Source: Gammaproteobacteria bacterium
Lineage (GTDB): Bacteria; Pseudomonadota; Gammaproteobacteria; Arenicellales; Poriferihabitantaceae
Assembly (NCBI GenBank): GCA_009841725.1
Contig: VYGS01000035.1
Coordinates: forward strand, 1 to 45,026
DNA length: 45,026 nt
Direction: 5' to 3'
In this document: positions 15,216 to 25,110 of the stretch, piece after piece
Position numbering within the stretch: the stretch's first letter is position 1
Layout: every line of letters starts with the position of its first letter
Notes under the pieces: model-generated
Database searches by the model: none
What the model saw: only the letters and a program-made list of their open reading frames with translations
What the model was told of the DNA's origin: nothing
Position numbers and translations under genes: made by a program

Positions 15216-16361
15216 TCACTTGTACGGGTCTGCCGCATCCCTCAGTCCGTCACCCAGAAAATTGAATGCCAGAATCACGACAATTACCGGAACGACGGGC
15301 AGCATCAGCCAGGGATAAAGCGCCACCACGTTGATGTTCTGCGCCTCGTTGAGCAGCACTCCCCAGCTCGTGATCGGAGAACGGAGCCCGAGACCCAGAA
15401 AGCTCAGAGCCGTCTCGCCGAGAATCATTCCGGGAATCGACAGGGACGCCGAGGCAATCAGGTGGCTCATGAACCCGGGCAGCAGATGGCGTCCGATGAT
15501 CCGTCCCGGTTTCGCGCCCATCAACTGGGCGGCGGTACAGTAATCCTCCTCGCGCAGAGACAGCAGCTTGGAACGAACCGCCCGCGCGAGGCCGGTCCAG
15601 TCAAGCAGAGCCAGGATCAGGGTGATGCCGAAAAACACCAGGATCGGACTCCATGTCACGGGCAAGGTCGCAGACAAGGCCATCCAGAGCGGCAATTCCG
15701 GAAAGGATCTCAGGATCTCGATCAGCCGCTGGATGGCATTGTCCACGAATCCACCGTAATATCCCGCAATTCCGCCGATCACGATGCCGAGGATGAAGCT
15801 CAGGACAATCCCGACCAGCCCGATCGTGAGAGAAATCTTCGCGCCGTGGAGAATCCTCGAATACATGTCCCGGCCGAGCCGGTCGGTCCCGAGCAGAAAC
15901 AGGTGTCCGTTTGCGGCCGGACAGAACAAATGGACATCTGTTTCGACAAGGCCCCAGAAATCATACGCATCGCCCCGACAGAAAAACCGGATCTTCTGAA
16001 TATCGCTCCGATCGGGCGAGTACTCCCTCTTGAGGTTCTCCATGTTGAGTCGGTAGGTATGGCCGTACACGAACGGACCGATGAATCCGCCGTCGTGAAA
16101 CAGGTGCACCCGCTGGGGCGGAGCATAGATGAAATCGGTGTTCCGGGTGTGAAGGTTGTAGGGAGAGAGAAACTCGCAAAAGAATGCAAACAGGTAGATG
16201 ACAACCAGCACGATGCTTGAGCCGACGGCCAGCCGGTGGCGCTTGAGCTTGAGCCACATCAGCCGCCACTGCGAAGAGAGGTAAAGCCGTTCCTGCTCCG
16301 GGGTCAGCTTCTCGACCGAATGCGGGTCGAAGGGCTCTTGTGAAACGAAATGCGTTGTCAT
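15216..16361 (-). CDS. Oligopeptide-type ABC permease, OppC/DppC family
   Basis: The 381-residue permease has one N-terminal membrane segment (AVGSSIVLVVIYLFAFFCEFLSP). A roughly 100-residue periplasmic stretch follows (FIYAPPQRVHLFHDGGFIGPFVYGH and on), longer than in E. coli DppC. The BPD_transp_1 domain starts at LLGTDRLGRDMYSRILHG and contains the EAA loop YCTAAQLMGAKPGRIIGRHLLPG that touches the ATPase. Its start overlaps the upstream permease stop by four bases (ATGA, 16358-16361). With the OppB-like subunit it forms the channel for a peptide or related solute. The long periplasmic insert marks a subgroup whose substrate is not known to me. Confidence 0.88.
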   Translation of the reverse strand: MTTHFVSQEPFDPHSVEKLTPEQERLYLSSQWRLMWLKLKRHRLAVGSSIVLVVIYLFAFFCEFLSPYNLHTRNTDFIYAPPQRVHLFHDGGFIGPFVYGHTYRLNMENLKREYSPDRSDIQKIRFFCRGDAYDFWGLVETDVHLFCPAANGHLFLLGTDRLGRDMYSRILHGAKISLTIGLVGIVLSFILGIVIGGIAGYYGGFVDNAIQRLIEILRSFPELPLWMALSATLPVTWSPILVFFGITLILALLDWTGLARAVRSKLLSLREEDYCTAAQLMGAKPGRIIGRHLLPGFMSHLIASASLSIPGMILGETALSFLGLGLRSPITSWGVLLNEAQNINVVALYPWLMLPVVPVIVVILAFNFLGDGLRDAADPYK

Positions 16362-17359
16362 TTGGCCGCTCCCCCCTGCAGCCGGATGCGCGGATCCAGC
16401 AGGGCCAGCAGCAAATCGGAAACCATTACACCCACCACCGTCAACAGCGCCAGAAACATCAGGAACGAACCGGCCAGGTACATGTCCTGGCTCTGCAGGG
16501 CATTTAGCATCATCGGGCCCGTGGTCGGCAGGGAAAGCACGATGGCGGTGATTTCCGCGCCGGAGATCACGCTCGGGAGCAGGCTGCCGATATCGGCGAT
16601 GAAAAAGTTCATCGCCATCCGGAGAGGATATTTGCGAACCAGCTTTTTCTCTTCCATCCCCTTCGCCCGGGCCGTGACGACATACTGTTTCTGAAGCTCG
16701 TCGAGAAGATTCGCCCGAAGCCTCCGAATCATCCCGGCCGTTCCGGACGTCCCGATCACCACCACCGGTATCCAGAGATGCTCGAGCACCGACAGAAGCT
16801 TGTCCACGCTCCAGGGCTGATCAATGTACTCGGGATCCATCAGGCCGCCGATCGAGGTTCCGAAGTACACGTTGGCAAGATACAGCATGATCAGTGCCAG
16901 AAGAAAGTTCGGCGTCGCAAGGCCTATGAAGCCGACAAAGCTGAGTCCGTAGTCCCCCCAGCTGTACTGGTGGGTCGCCGAATAGATTCCGATCGGAAAG
17001 GCGATCGCCCATGTGAACAGGATGGTCACCACGGAGATGATGACGGTCAGGAACAGGCGGTCTCCGATCACCTCGTTCACCGGCAGGCCGTATTCGAAGG
17101 AGTACCCGTAATCCCCCACCAGCATGCCGGACGCCCACACGAAATACTGTTCGTACATCGGCTTGTCCAGCCCGTACTCAGCCCGGAGAAACTCGATCCG
17201 GTCGGGATCGACGGACTCCCCCTGACTCTCCAGCTCGGCGATGTAGGTTTCAAGATAGTCGCCCGGCGGCAACTGGATGATGACGAACACCAGCACACTG
17301 ATCACGAACAGTGTCGGGACCATGAAAAGCAGCCGCTTGAGAAGATATACGGCCATCAT
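16358..17359 (-). CDS. Oligopeptide-type ABC permease, OppB/DppB family
   Basis: The 333-residue membrane protein has the OppB/DppB start MMAVYLLKRLLFMVPTLF and LPPGDYLETYIAELESQG. The middle reads GLDKPMYEQYFVWASGMLVGDYG. The EAA loop is QYVVTARAKGMEEKKLVRKY. About six hydrophobic segments follow the family pattern. It is four bases coupled to the downstream OppC-like gene and lies 27 bases after the binding-protein gene, so the set is one minus-strand operon (ATPase fusion, binding protein, B, C). The substrate is probably a peptide or peptide-like solute. Confidence 0.9.
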   Translation of the reverse strand: MMAVYLLKRLLFMVPTLFVISVLVFVIIQLPPGDYLETYIAELESQGESVDPDRIEFLRAEYGLDKPMYEQYFVWASGMLVGDYGYSFEYGLPVNEVIGDRLFLTVIISVVTILFTWAIAFPIGIYSATHQYSWGDYGLSFVGFIGLATPNFLLALIMLYLANVYFGTSIGGLMDPEYIDQPWSVDKLLSVLEHLWIPVVVIGTSGTAGMIRRLRANLLDELQKQYVVTARAKGMEEKKLVRKYPLRMAMNFFIADIGSLLPSVISGAEITAIVLSLPTTGPMMLNALQSQDMYLAGSFLMFLALLTVVGVMVSDLLLALLDPRIRLQGGAAK

Positions 17360-17386
17360 GCCCTCCGTCGCGTGGATTCCGCCGGA

Positions 17387-19297
17387 CTACTCATCGAACC
17401 AGAACGTGTCGGGGTGATAAATGCCGAAATACGAAGTCGGAAACCAGGCGTACAGACCCTCTTTCGGAACGTTTCGCAGCCTGCTGCTGACCACGATCGG
17501 CTGGGGGACGGCGTTGACGATGCCGATGTTGTAGACCTCGTCACAATAGATTTCCAGCATCCGTTGCCAGATTTCCTTTCGACGGACCGGATCGGTCGTC
17601 CCGGACCATTCCCGGTAGAGGCCGAGCAGTTCCCTGGCGCTCTCGATATCCGGTTCCTCGCCGGCTTTGCCCCCGGTTTCATGGTACTGCCCCCATCTCG
17701 GCCAGTGATACTGATCCTGACGGGTTGGCGCCAGTTCGCCAGGGCTGATCTCCGGAGTGGGCATCCCGTTTTCCAGTCCGCTCCACACAGACATCATGGT
17801 CTCGCCGGAGAAGATCCGGTCCCGGAAGACCTCCCGCTGGGAGGGCTTGGTGTAGACCTTGATTCCGGCCTTCAGCCAGCTGTCATGGACAAGTTCGAGA
17901 ATGTCGGTCTCCTCGGTCGACTCTCCGGCAGTGTGAACGATGATCTCGAGCGGTCGTCCGTCCGGCATCAGCCGGATTCCCCGCTGGTTACGGACGTCAA
18001 GTCCGAGCGCATCGAGCAGGGCGTTCGCCTCCTCAAGGTCAAACCGGGACCAGGCCTGCATCCGGTCATCGTACAGCGGACACGAAGGCAGTACCGTGTT
18101 GCCACTTTCGTTGGCGAGACCATAGTAGATCACCTGGTTGATCTCGTGCCGGTTGACTGCCAGGGACAAGGCGCGCCGGAACCGGACATCCCGCACCAGG
18201 CTGCGCCATTGCCCGTCGCGGCTGTTGAAGTTCGGGTACAGCGCCTTGTGGGCTCCGTTCAGCGCCTTCCACAGCAACACGTCGTATCCGTTCCGTTTTT
18301 CGCCCTCCTTGAGAAAGGTGAAGTTGTCAAGCCTGAGATAATGCCCCTGCAGATCCGATTCGCCGGCACCGGTCTTTGCGGGGATGAGACTGCTGGAGAC
18401 GATGTTGATCTGGACCTCGTCGATATAGGGCAACTGCAATCCGTTCTCGTCGGCTCGGTGAAAATACGGATTTCTCCTGAACAGGTAGCGCTCCGCAGGA
18501 GGACGGGTTGTGTTGATCCAGGGTTGAAGCGAGGGCAGATCGGGATTGGTGAGCTTGTATTGCCGGGCCTTCTTGAGAAAATATCCGGACCAGTTTCGGC
18601 TGCCCCGGCTGCGGGCCTGCTCGTCCAGAGCTTCCCGATCTGCATACCGGGGATGGAACGATTCCAGGTAATGGCGCGGCATGTAGATGAACAGGGGTCT
18701 CGGCGAGGCCAGTTCCACCAGGAAATGGGGATTCGGACGACTCCAGCGGTAAACCACTGTCCAGTCATCCGGAAACTCGACAACGGGAAGATCGCCATCG
18801 ACTCGAAGGGACTTGGGGGGGCCGAACGGAAAAAGCTCCTCGTTGTTGACGACATCCTCCCAGTAGAAACGAAAATCATCCGAGGTGAAGGGATGACCAT
18901 CGGACCAGCGGTGCCCCTTGCGCAGGCGGAAAACGAACTCCCGACCCTCCCGGATTTCGAAGGAGTGCAGGATGTCCGCGGCCAGTTCAAGGTCTGCGGT
19001 AAATCCCACCAGGCGGGAATAGCCGAATACGACCATGCGGCGTATGTCCTTTTCCTTCCCCATCAGCATCCTCATCTTTCCGCCGTATCTTCCGGGGTTC
19101 AGATTGTTCATGGACGCATCCATGACCAGCGGGACTTGCGGAAGCCGGTCAGACATGGGCGGCAGGGTTCCCGACTCCACGGCCTGTGCAAGCAGGGGCG
19201 GCTCGGCCGGGGGCGAGGCCGGCACCGCCTGCGAGATGAGCAGTGCGGCCACCGCTGCCGCGATGCGCCCTCGCAGGATGCCGGGCCGCTCACGCAC
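17387..19297 (-). CDS. Oligopeptide-type ABC transporter substrate-binding protein (SBP family 5)
   Basis: The 636-residue protein starts at a GTG (19297) that overlaps the end of the ATPase gene by eight bases. A Sec-type signal is visible (RGRIAAAVAALLISQAVPAS), so it is periplasmic. The family-5 core includes FRLRKGHRWSDGHPFTSDDFRFYWEDV, DVRFRRALSLAVNRHEINQVIYYG and EANALLDALGLD. It is longer than E. coli DppA or OppA by roughly 100 residues, with a leader-proximal segment ESGTLPPMSDRLPQVPLVMD shared by a subgroup seen in alphaproteobacteria. It captures the solute for the adjacent permeases. The ligand is unknown. Confidence 0.87.
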   Translation of the reverse strand: MRERPGILRGRIAAAVAALLISQAVPASPPAEPPLLAQAVESGTLPPMSDRLPQVPLVMDASMNNLNPGRYGGKMRMLMGKEKDIRRMVVFGYSRLVGFTADLELAADILHSFEIREGREFVFRLRKGHRWSDGHPFTSDDFRFYWEDVVNNEELFPFGPPKSLRVDGDLPVVEFPDDWTVVYRWSRPNPHFLVELASPRPLFIYMPRHYLESFHPRYADREALDEQARSRGSRNWSGYFLKKARQYKLTNPDLPSLQPWINTTRPPAERYLFRRNPYFHRADENGLQLPYIDEVQINIVSSSLIPAKTGAGESDLQGHYLRLDNFTFLKEGEKRNGYDVLLWKALNGAHKALYPNFNSRDGQWRSLVRDVRFRRALSLAVNRHEINQVIYYGLANESGNTVLPSCPLYDDRMQAWSRFDLEEANALLDALGLDVRNQRGIRLMPDGRPLEIIVHTAGESTEETDILELVHDSWLKAGIKVYTKPSQREVFRDRIFSGETMMSVWSGLENGMPTPEISPGELAPTRQDQYHWPRWGQYHETGGKAGEEPDIESARELLGLYREWSGTTDPVRRKEIWQRMLEIYCDEVYNIGIVNAVPQPIVVSSRLRNVPKEGLYAWFPTSYFGIYHPDTFWFDE

Positions 19298-21149
19298 CGG
19301 TCAGCACCCGGTGCCCCTGTTTCACCTCGGCCAACTCGAGCGTCGAGGATTCATCACAGCGAAAAGGCGCGGGCCAGGACGCAGGATCCGAGGCCCGGGC
19401 GTCCAGGGCCGCATCGAAGTCCAGCGGCTTCGATATGTCCGGGTGCGGCACGGCTCCCAGCAGGGCCCGGGTATAGGGATGAACGGGATTGTCGAAGAGC
19501 GACTCGCGATCCGCGATCTCGACCAGCCTTCCCCGGCACATGACGCCGATCCGGTCGGCGATATAGTGCACGACCGCCAGATTGTGAGTGATGAAAATCG
19601 TGGTCAGACTGAGTTCCTTCCTCAGGTCCTTGAGGAGATTGAGTATCTGGGCCTGGATCGAGACATCCAGCGCCGAAACCGGCTCATCGCAGATCACGAA
19701 GTCCGGTTTCAGGGCCAGGGCTCGGGCAATCCCCAGACGCTGACGCTGGCCGCCGGAAAAGCTGTGCGGATAGCGATTCAGAAACCGCGTGTCCAGCCCG
19801 ACCATCCGCACCAGTTCCTTGACAATCTCCCGCTGGTAATCGATGTCCCCGAGCTGATGAATGACCAGCGGCTCACGAATGATGTCGAACACCGTCATTC
19901 GCGGATTCAGGGAGCTGAACGGATCCTGGAAGATGAATTGCATCCTGCGGCGGAACTCGAACAGGTCCCGGTCCTCGAGGCCCAGCACGTCGACACCGTC
20001 CGGATTCGCATTGTCGTAGTAGACAACGCTGCCGGTATCCGGGGTCAGGGCCTTCATCAGGATTTTTGACAGGGTGGTTTTTCCGCATCCGCTTTCGCCG
20101 ACCAGGCCGAAGCATTCCCCCCGGTACACGTCGAATCCGATCCCGGACACCGCCTTGATCTCGGCGGCCCGGGATGTGCCGAAAATCGGATTTTTCCGGA
20201 TCCTGAACGACTTGCTGATCTCCCGGACTTCAAGGTGCACCGGGCATCGTCCCTCATCCTGGTCGGTTTCCTTGCGAAGGAGGTCTCCGATCGATGCTTC
20301 GATATGCCGAACCGGCACCAACCTGTCCTCGGGTTCCATGTCGAAATGCGGAATTGCCTTTATCAGCGCTTTCAGATAAGGGTGCGACGGATTGCGGTAG
20401 ATGTCCTCGATACTCCCCGACTCCATGATCTGGCCGTGATACATCACGACAACCTCGTCCGCGACATTGGCCACCACCCCCAGATCGTGGGTGATAAGCA
20501 GTACGGCCATGTTCAGCTCGCGCTGCATGTCCGAGATGAGTTTGAGAATCTGCGCCTGGATCGTGACATCCAGAGCCGTGGTCGGCTCGTCGGCAATCAA
20601 GAGGGCCGGACGGCAGACCAGCGCCGCGGCAATCATCGCGCGCTGTCTCAGGCCACCCGACAACTCGAAGGGATAGGTGTTCATGGCCCGGCCGGGATCC
20701 GGGAAACCGACCCGCTCAAGCATGTCCCTGGATATGTCACGGGCCTCCGGCTTGCTGACATTCCGGTGAAGCAGAACCGCTTCGCAAACCTGGTTCCCGA
20801 CCGTATGCACGGGCGACAGGGAAACCATGGGCTCCTGGAAAATCATCGATATTCTCCCGCCTCGGATGCTCCGCATCAACCTGCCCATCGGATCCAGGGA
20901 GACGATATCGACCGATCTCCCTTCCACGGGGTCGTCAAACACGATACTGCCTCCCGAAATCCGCGCCTTTTTCGGCAGAATCCGCATGATTGCCTGAGCG
21001 GTCACCGACTTGCCTGAGCCGGATTCCCCGACAAGCGCGACGGTGCGCCCTTCCGGTATGCCAAATCCGATATCCCGTACGGCGGGAACCCAGCTGTTGT
21101 GGAAGTCGAACTCGACTTGGAGGTTATTGATTCTCAGGACGTCGGCCAT
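19290..21149 (-). CDS. Fused dipeptide/oligopeptide ABC ATPase (DppD-DppF type)
   Basis: The preferred ATG at 21149 gives 619 residues ([14 protein letters not shown]); further-upstream frame has no family content. Two ATPase modules are joined in one chain. The first has Walker [10 protein letters not shown], signature [15 protein letters not shown] and Walker [13 protein letters not shown]. The second has GESGCGKTT, signature [15 protein letters not shown] and Walker [13 protein letters not shown]. Both have the oligopeptide-type C-terminal extension ([12 protein letters not shown] and [12 protein letters not shown]). One polypeptide thus supplies both halves of the ATPase. It is the first gene of the oligopeptide operon and overlaps the binding-protein start, and is divergent from the deacetylase gene. 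Confidence 0.92.
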   Translation of the reverse strand: MADVLRINNLQVEFDFHNSWVPAVRDIGFGIPEGRTVALVGESGSGKSVTAQAIMRILPKKARISGGSIVFDDPVEGRSVDIVSLDPMGRLMRSIRGGRISMIFQEPMVSLSPVHTVGNQVCEAVLLHRNVSKPEARDISRDMLERVGFPDPGRAMNTYPFELSGGLRQRAMIAAALVCRPALLIADEPTTALDVTIQAQILKLISDMQRELNMAVLLITHDLGVVANVADEVVVMYHGQIMESGSIEDIYRNPSHPYLKALIKAIPHFDMEPEDRLVPVRHIEASIGDLLRKETDQDEGRCPVHLEVREISKSFRIRKNPIFGTSRAAEIKAVSGIGFDVYRGECFGLVGESGCGKTTLSKILMKALTPDTGSVVYYDNANPDGVDVLGLEDRDLFEFRRRMQFIFQDPFSSLNPRMTVFDIIREPLVIHQLGDIDYQREIVKELVRMVGLDTRFLNRYPHSFSGGQRQRLGIARALALKPDFVICDEPVSALDVSIQAQILNLLKDLRKELSLTTIFITHNLAVVHYIADRIGVMCRGRLVEIADRESLFDNPVHPYTRALLGAVPHPDISKPLDFDAALDARASDPASWPAPFRCDESSTLELAEVKQGHRVLTGA

Positions 21150-21270
21150 CGCGTCTGGATAAAATGCTGCCTGCACAACTGCATATTGTAATATACGGGT
21201 CCGGAAGAAACATGCGGTCCCGGCCGCGAGGCAGAACCGCAACGCAACCGCCCGAACGACTTCGACACTC
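21150..21270. promoter_or_regulatory. Divergent intergenic region with a short dyad around GCATATTGTAATATAC
   Basis: The 121 bases between the divergent oligopeptide ATPase gene and the deacetylase gene include an ATATT-GT-AATAT dyad near 21182-21193. It contains -10-like hexamers on both strands (TATATT and TACAAT read on the minus strand). It probably carries both promoters and perhaps an operator. No -35 element stands out. Confidence 0.3.
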
Positions 21271-22182
21271 ATGGCTACCGATCGACAATCCGCGATCAGG
21301 GCACTGTCCCGGTCATGCGGCCTGGTTCTGCTCTATCATTCGATATCGGCCGACGCCCGCCTGGCCGGAAAGGGTATTCATGACCTGTCACCCCGGATGC
21401 TTGAACGGCACATCGTCGACCTGTCGCCCTGGTTCAGGTTCGTTTCCCTCCCGGAATTTCTGGCAAGGGACGATCCGTCCGGCCTCGCAGCCGTCACCTT
21501 CGACGACGGTTACCGGAACGTCATCGACAATGCCCTTCCCGTTCTGGGTCAATATCGAATTCCCACCTCGGTGTTTCTGAACACGGTCGTCATGGAGGGA
21601 AAGCTGAACTGGCGGGACAAGGTCCGGTACCTCATCGACCGCAATCTTGTCGAGCGCTTCCTGGCGAGTTGCGAACTGCCGGTCGCCGAGGGAAGGTTCT
21701 ACCGTTTCAGCAAACACCCGGGAAACAACAGCGCACTCGTCGACCGTCTTCTCGACGAATTTCTGGAGGGCCGGGAACGCGATCTGTATACCGAGCATCC
21801 CTATCTCGGATTCGACGATCCGGTCCTGCATTCAAGGACGTTCGATACCGTCCTCGTCGGCAACCACGGTGCACGCCATTATGTGCTGTCCTCCCTGACG
21901 GATGAGCAACAATTCGAGGAGATCAACGATCCGAAGCAACTCCTGTCTTCCCTGCCCGTCCACTGCCTCGAGAACACGTTCTCCATTCCGTTCGGCGCAA
22001 GCCGGGACATCAATCCGGCGACTCTCGACATTGCCCGGCAGGCCGGCTACAGCAATGTGCTGATGAGCCGACAGCGGTTGCATCGGGCTTGCCGGAGCGA
22101 CCGGCTTCCGCGCATGATCGAGCGATTCATGCCAAGATCGAAAGATGTGATCGGGGAGATTCTCGAAGCCACTGGCCGATGA
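21271..22182 (+). CDS. Polysaccharide deacetylase (NodB-like)
   Basis: The 303-residue protein shows the NodB homology domain of carbohydrate esterase family 4. The TFDDGYRN motif supplies the catalytic base and metal Asp (Asp78, Asp79). The HxxxH metal site is GNHGARH (His199, His203), and IPFGASRDINPATL resembles motif 3 (RxPxG-type) in weakened form. No signal peptide is obvious, so it is probably cytoplasmic or lipid-associated. It would remove an acetyl group from an N-acetylated sugar, perhaps in the surface polysaccharide made by the glycosyltransferases near the left end. The link is only by locus type. The ATG at 21271 is divergent from the ABC operon. Confidence 0.82.
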   Translation: MATDRQSAIRALSRSCGLVLLYHSISADARLAGKGIHDLSPRMLERHIVDLSPWFRFVSLPEFLARDDPSGLAAVTFDDGYRNVIDNALPVLGQYRIPTSVFLNTVVMEGKLNWRDKVRYLIDRNLVERFLASCELPVAEGRFYRFSKHPGNNSALVDRLLDEFLEGRERDLYTEHPYLGFDDPVLHSRTFDTVLVGNHGARHYVLSSLTDEQQFEEINDPKQLLSSLPVHCLENTFSIPFGASRDINPATLDIARQAGYSNVLMSRQRLHRACRSDRLPRMIERFMPRSKDVIGEILEATGR

Positions 22183-22261
22183 TTAAATCTGCAAATATTT
22201 TATAATATCAATTATTTATCTATAAATATTATGATTTATTTCCACTGATACGCAATTTCGA
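22183..22261. other. Very AT-rich gap between convergent genes
   Basis: This 79-base stretch is strikingly AT-rich compared with its surroundings and includes a weak ATAATAT/ATATTAT pairing. It lies between the ends of the deacetylase gene and glnE, so it may act as a two-way transcription stop. No gene is seen. Confidence 0.4.
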
Positions 22262-25090
22262 TCAGGCCTCCTCGATAGAGCCCTCTCGAATCTTTTGCTG
22301 CTCTCGTCTTTTTTCCCATTTTCCCATGCGCGGGGTATGAAACATCTGCTCCCAGATCCGGTTGACGGCCTTGCGATAGGTCTCCATGATGTCCTCGTCG
22401 AGGTGTGAAGTGCCCATGTCCATCATCCTCTGATGCATCTGTGCCCGCAGCGCGGTGTAGGCCCATGTCAACTGGTCCGCATCGTCCCGTCCCAGCACCT
22501 CGACATCACCTGCCGTCTCAAGGATGCGAATGTTGTCCGAATAGGTCGCAAGCTCGGGAAAGTCGTGGGCGAATGCCAGCACGATGTACTGCACCATGAA
22601 CTCGATGTCGACGACTCCCCCGACACCGAGTTTCAGATCCTGGTCGGCGTCATGATGTTCCGTCATCCTGTCACGCATCCTCAGAATCTCCTCCCGAAGC
22701 GCATCCTTGTCGCGCTCACGGCAAAGAATTTTTCTGCGGGTTTCCTCGAACCGCTCGCAAAGCTCCGTGTCACCTGCCACGGCCCGGGCCCTCACAAGTG
22801 CCTGATGTTCCCAGACGAGGGCATCCTGAGTCTGATAGTGCTCGAAGCCCGACAGGCTGGTGACGATCGGCCCGGCCTTGCCCGACGGTCGAAGCCGCAT
22901 GTCGATTTCATACAATGATCCGTAATAGGTCCGGGAAGTCAGAATGCTCATCAGCCTGCGGGCCAGACGATAGACCAGAGGAATCCCTTCATCGGGAAGA
23001 TCGTGAATGAACACGAGATCCAGGTCGGATCCCGGTGCGAGCTCAATGCCGCCGAGCTTTCCGTATCCCACCACGATGAAGGCCCGGCTCAAGGCGGATA
23101 CCTCATCCGGATAGCGGTTGCCGATTCTGTCCCACGACAGGTTGAGAGCATGATCCAGCATGGCTTCTGCAAGGAATGTCAGATAGTCGCTGGCCAGCAT
23201 CAGGGGCAACACGCCGAGTGACTGCCCAAGCACCACGTGAAAAACGTGCCGCTCCTTGAATTCGCGGAGTTCGTTGAGCACGCTCTCTTCGTCCAGATCG
23301 GCCTCGAGCCGCTCTCCCAGGGCGTCGATCAGTTCATCCCGCTCAGGCGGGGGATTCGCCAGAATCGAAATCGACGAGTCGTGAAGCATGTCCATGAACA
23401 TGGGCCGCATGCGGAACTGGTTGGCCAGCCACTTGCTGTCCCCGGCCAGCCGGATCAGCCGCTCCACTGCCGACGGATTGTCCCGGAGAAAGGCCAGGTA
23501 GGTGGACCGGCCCAGCACATCCCGCAGTATCGGGACAAGATTTCCGATCTTTTCATCGGGTTCCGAGCTACGGGCCACCATCTCGAGAAACCGGGGCATC
23601 AGCTCGTCAAGACGGTTACGCGCTGCGCTGCTGACGGAATGGCGGTCTCGCGCCGCCGCCAGTTGAATCAGCTCCCGGGCCGTTTCCCCAGACTGCCTGA
23701 AGCCCGCATCGGCCAGCGCCGCCTCGTCGCTCCGACTCTCCCAGAGATTCCGGCTGATTTCCGGCTCGTCCACGACAAGAAGCCGGTCGAAGATCACCTC
23801 CACATTCGAGCGGTGGCGCCCCAACTCGGCGAAGTATTCCTCATAGCTCCCGAAACCGTGGGAAAGCGCAAGCCGTAGGCGACCGATGTCGTTCGCCGGC
23901 AACCGTTGGGTCTGTCGATCCGCCTCGGCCTGGATGCTGTGCTCCGAATGCCGGAAAAAACGATAGGCCGACCGCAACTGACCGACCGTCTCCTCATCGA
24001 ACAACTCCATCTTCTCCATCTCTCCCAGCGCATCCAGAAACGCCGGACGGCGAAGCGAGGCCTGACGACCGCCCCGGATCAGTTGCTGGACCTGTACGGT
24101 AAACTCGGCATCGCGTATGCCTCCAACCCCGAGCTTGACATCGTCCGCGTCGCGCCGGTTGTCTTGGAGCGCCTTGATGTCGCGCATCGACTCGATCGAT
24201 CCGAAGTCCATGTACTGGCGATAGACGAACGGCTGCACCGAGTCCAGGAACGCCCGGCCGGCGTCGATATCGCCGGCGCATGCCCGAGCCTTGATGTAGG
24301 CATATCGCTCCCAGTCCCGACCCTCGGTCTGGAGGTATCTGCGCATGGCCGGAAAATGCATCGCCAGAGGGCCACTGGTTCCGTAGGCCCTGAGCCGCAT
24401 GTCCACGCGAAACACGAATCCGTCTTCGGTGACCGTGTGCAAAGCGTCGATCAGGCGCTGTCCGACCCGGATGAAAAAATTCTGGCTGGTCAATCCCGAA
24501 GACGTCTTGCCCGGTTCCGTGAACGCGAAGATGAGATCGACGTCGGAAGACAGGTTCAGTTCCGCTCCGCCCAGTTTTCCCAATCCGAAAACGGTCATTC
24601 TCTGCTCTTCGCCCGACTGTTCCCCAACCGGCATCCCGTGCCGCTTTCGCTCCCACCCTTCAACAACCCCGAGGGCGGAATCGATCAGGATATCCGCCAT
24701 CGAGGTGAGTGCGGCCGTGGTCTCCTCGAACGAAGACAGACCAAGCAGGTGCCGCCATACAATCCAGAACTGCCGGCGGTCCCGCAAACGTCTCAATGCC
24801 CGCTTGAGATCGGTCATGTCGGCAACCTCGCGAACCGTCTCGGAAGCCTCCTCCTTCAGGCCTCGGTCTGCAGGAAGCCGATCAAGAGTGCCGTCACTCA
24901 TGGCCGAAACAAACCAGTCCTTCTGGGCTCGCGCCACCCGGGCTGCGAAATCGCTCATGCCGATCACCCATTTCGCCGAATCGGTCAATTCAATCCCGCT
25001 TCGGGATACGAACCGCTCGACCCGTTCGGCGATGGATGGCGGCATGTCTTCGCGAATGTCAATCACTGTCTGGGTTTCCTCGTACCTCAA
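22262..25090 (-). CDS. glnE: Bifunctional glutamine synthetase adenylyltransferase / adenylyl-removing enzyme GlnE
   Basis: The 942-residue enzyme controls glutamine synthetase by adding AMP to, or removing it from, its regulatory tyrosine, in answer to PII and glutamine. Two nucleotidyltransferase domains are visible. The N-terminal adenylyl-removing site is GLGKLGGAELNLSSDVDLIF (residues 169 on, Asp183 and Asp185). The C-terminal transferase site is GYGKLGGIELAPGSDLDLVF (near residue 675). Between them lie repeated helical blocks, with DVKLGVGGIRDAEFTVQ and DLKLGVGGVVDIEFMVQ as paired signatures. Length matches the E. coli enzyme (946). The start appears to be TTG at 25090 with AAAGAG a few bases before it. 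It lies 20 bases after the amidase gene, so the two may be co-transcribed. Confidence 0.95.
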   Translation of the reverse strand: MRYEETQTVIDIREDMPPSIAERVERFVSRSGIELTDSAKWVIGMSDFAARVARAQKDWFVSAMSDGTLDRLPADRGLKEEASETVREVADMTDLKRALRRLRDRRQFWIVWRHLLGLSSFEETTAALTSMADILIDSALGVVEGWERKRHGMPVGEQSGEEQRMTVFGLGKLGGAELNLSSDVDLIFAFTEPGKTSSGLTSQNFFIRVGQRLIDALHTVTEDGFVFRVDMRLRAYGTSGPLAMHFPAMRRYLQTEGRDWERYAYIKARACAGDIDAGRAFLDSVQPFVYRQYMDFGSIESMRDIKALQDNRRDADDVKLGVGGIRDAEFTVQVQQLIRGGRQASLRRPAFLDALGEMEKMELFDEETVGQLRSAYRFFRHSEHSIQAEADRQTQRLPANDIGRLRLALSHGFGSYEEYFAELGRHRSNVEVIFDRLLVVDEPEISRNLWESRSDEAALADAGFRQSGETARELIQLAAARDRHSVSSAARNRLDELMPRFLEMVARSSEPDEKIGNLVPILRDVLGRSTYLAFLRDNPSAVERLIRLAGDSKWLANQFRMRPMFMDMLHDSSISILANPPPERDELIDALGERLEADLDEESVLNELREFKERHVFHVVLGQSLGVLPLMLASDYLTFLAEAMLDHALNLSWDRIGNRYPDEVSALSRAFIVVGYGKLGGIELAPGSDLDLVFIHDLPDEGIPLVYRLARRLMSILTSRTYYGSLYEIDMRLRPSGKAGPIVTSLSGFEHYQTQDALVWEHQALVRARAVAGDTELCERFEETRRKILCRERDKDALREEILRMRDRMTEHHDADQDLKLGVGGVVDIEFMVQYIVLAFAHDFPELATYSDNIRILETAGDVEVLGRDDADQLTWAYTALRAQMHQRMMDMGTSHLDEDIMETYRKAVNRIWEQMFHTPRMGKWEKRREQQKIREGSIEEA

Positions 25091-25110
25091 TTTTCGAGCT
25101 CTTTCCCGGA

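Noticed and set aside
16778-19543. A 921-codon open frame on the plus strand
   Set aside because: It lies antisense to the oligopeptide permease and binding-protein genes, which have clear family motifs; its own translation is rich in His, Gln, Asp and Arg with no known domain. Long antisense frames are common in GC-rich DNA.
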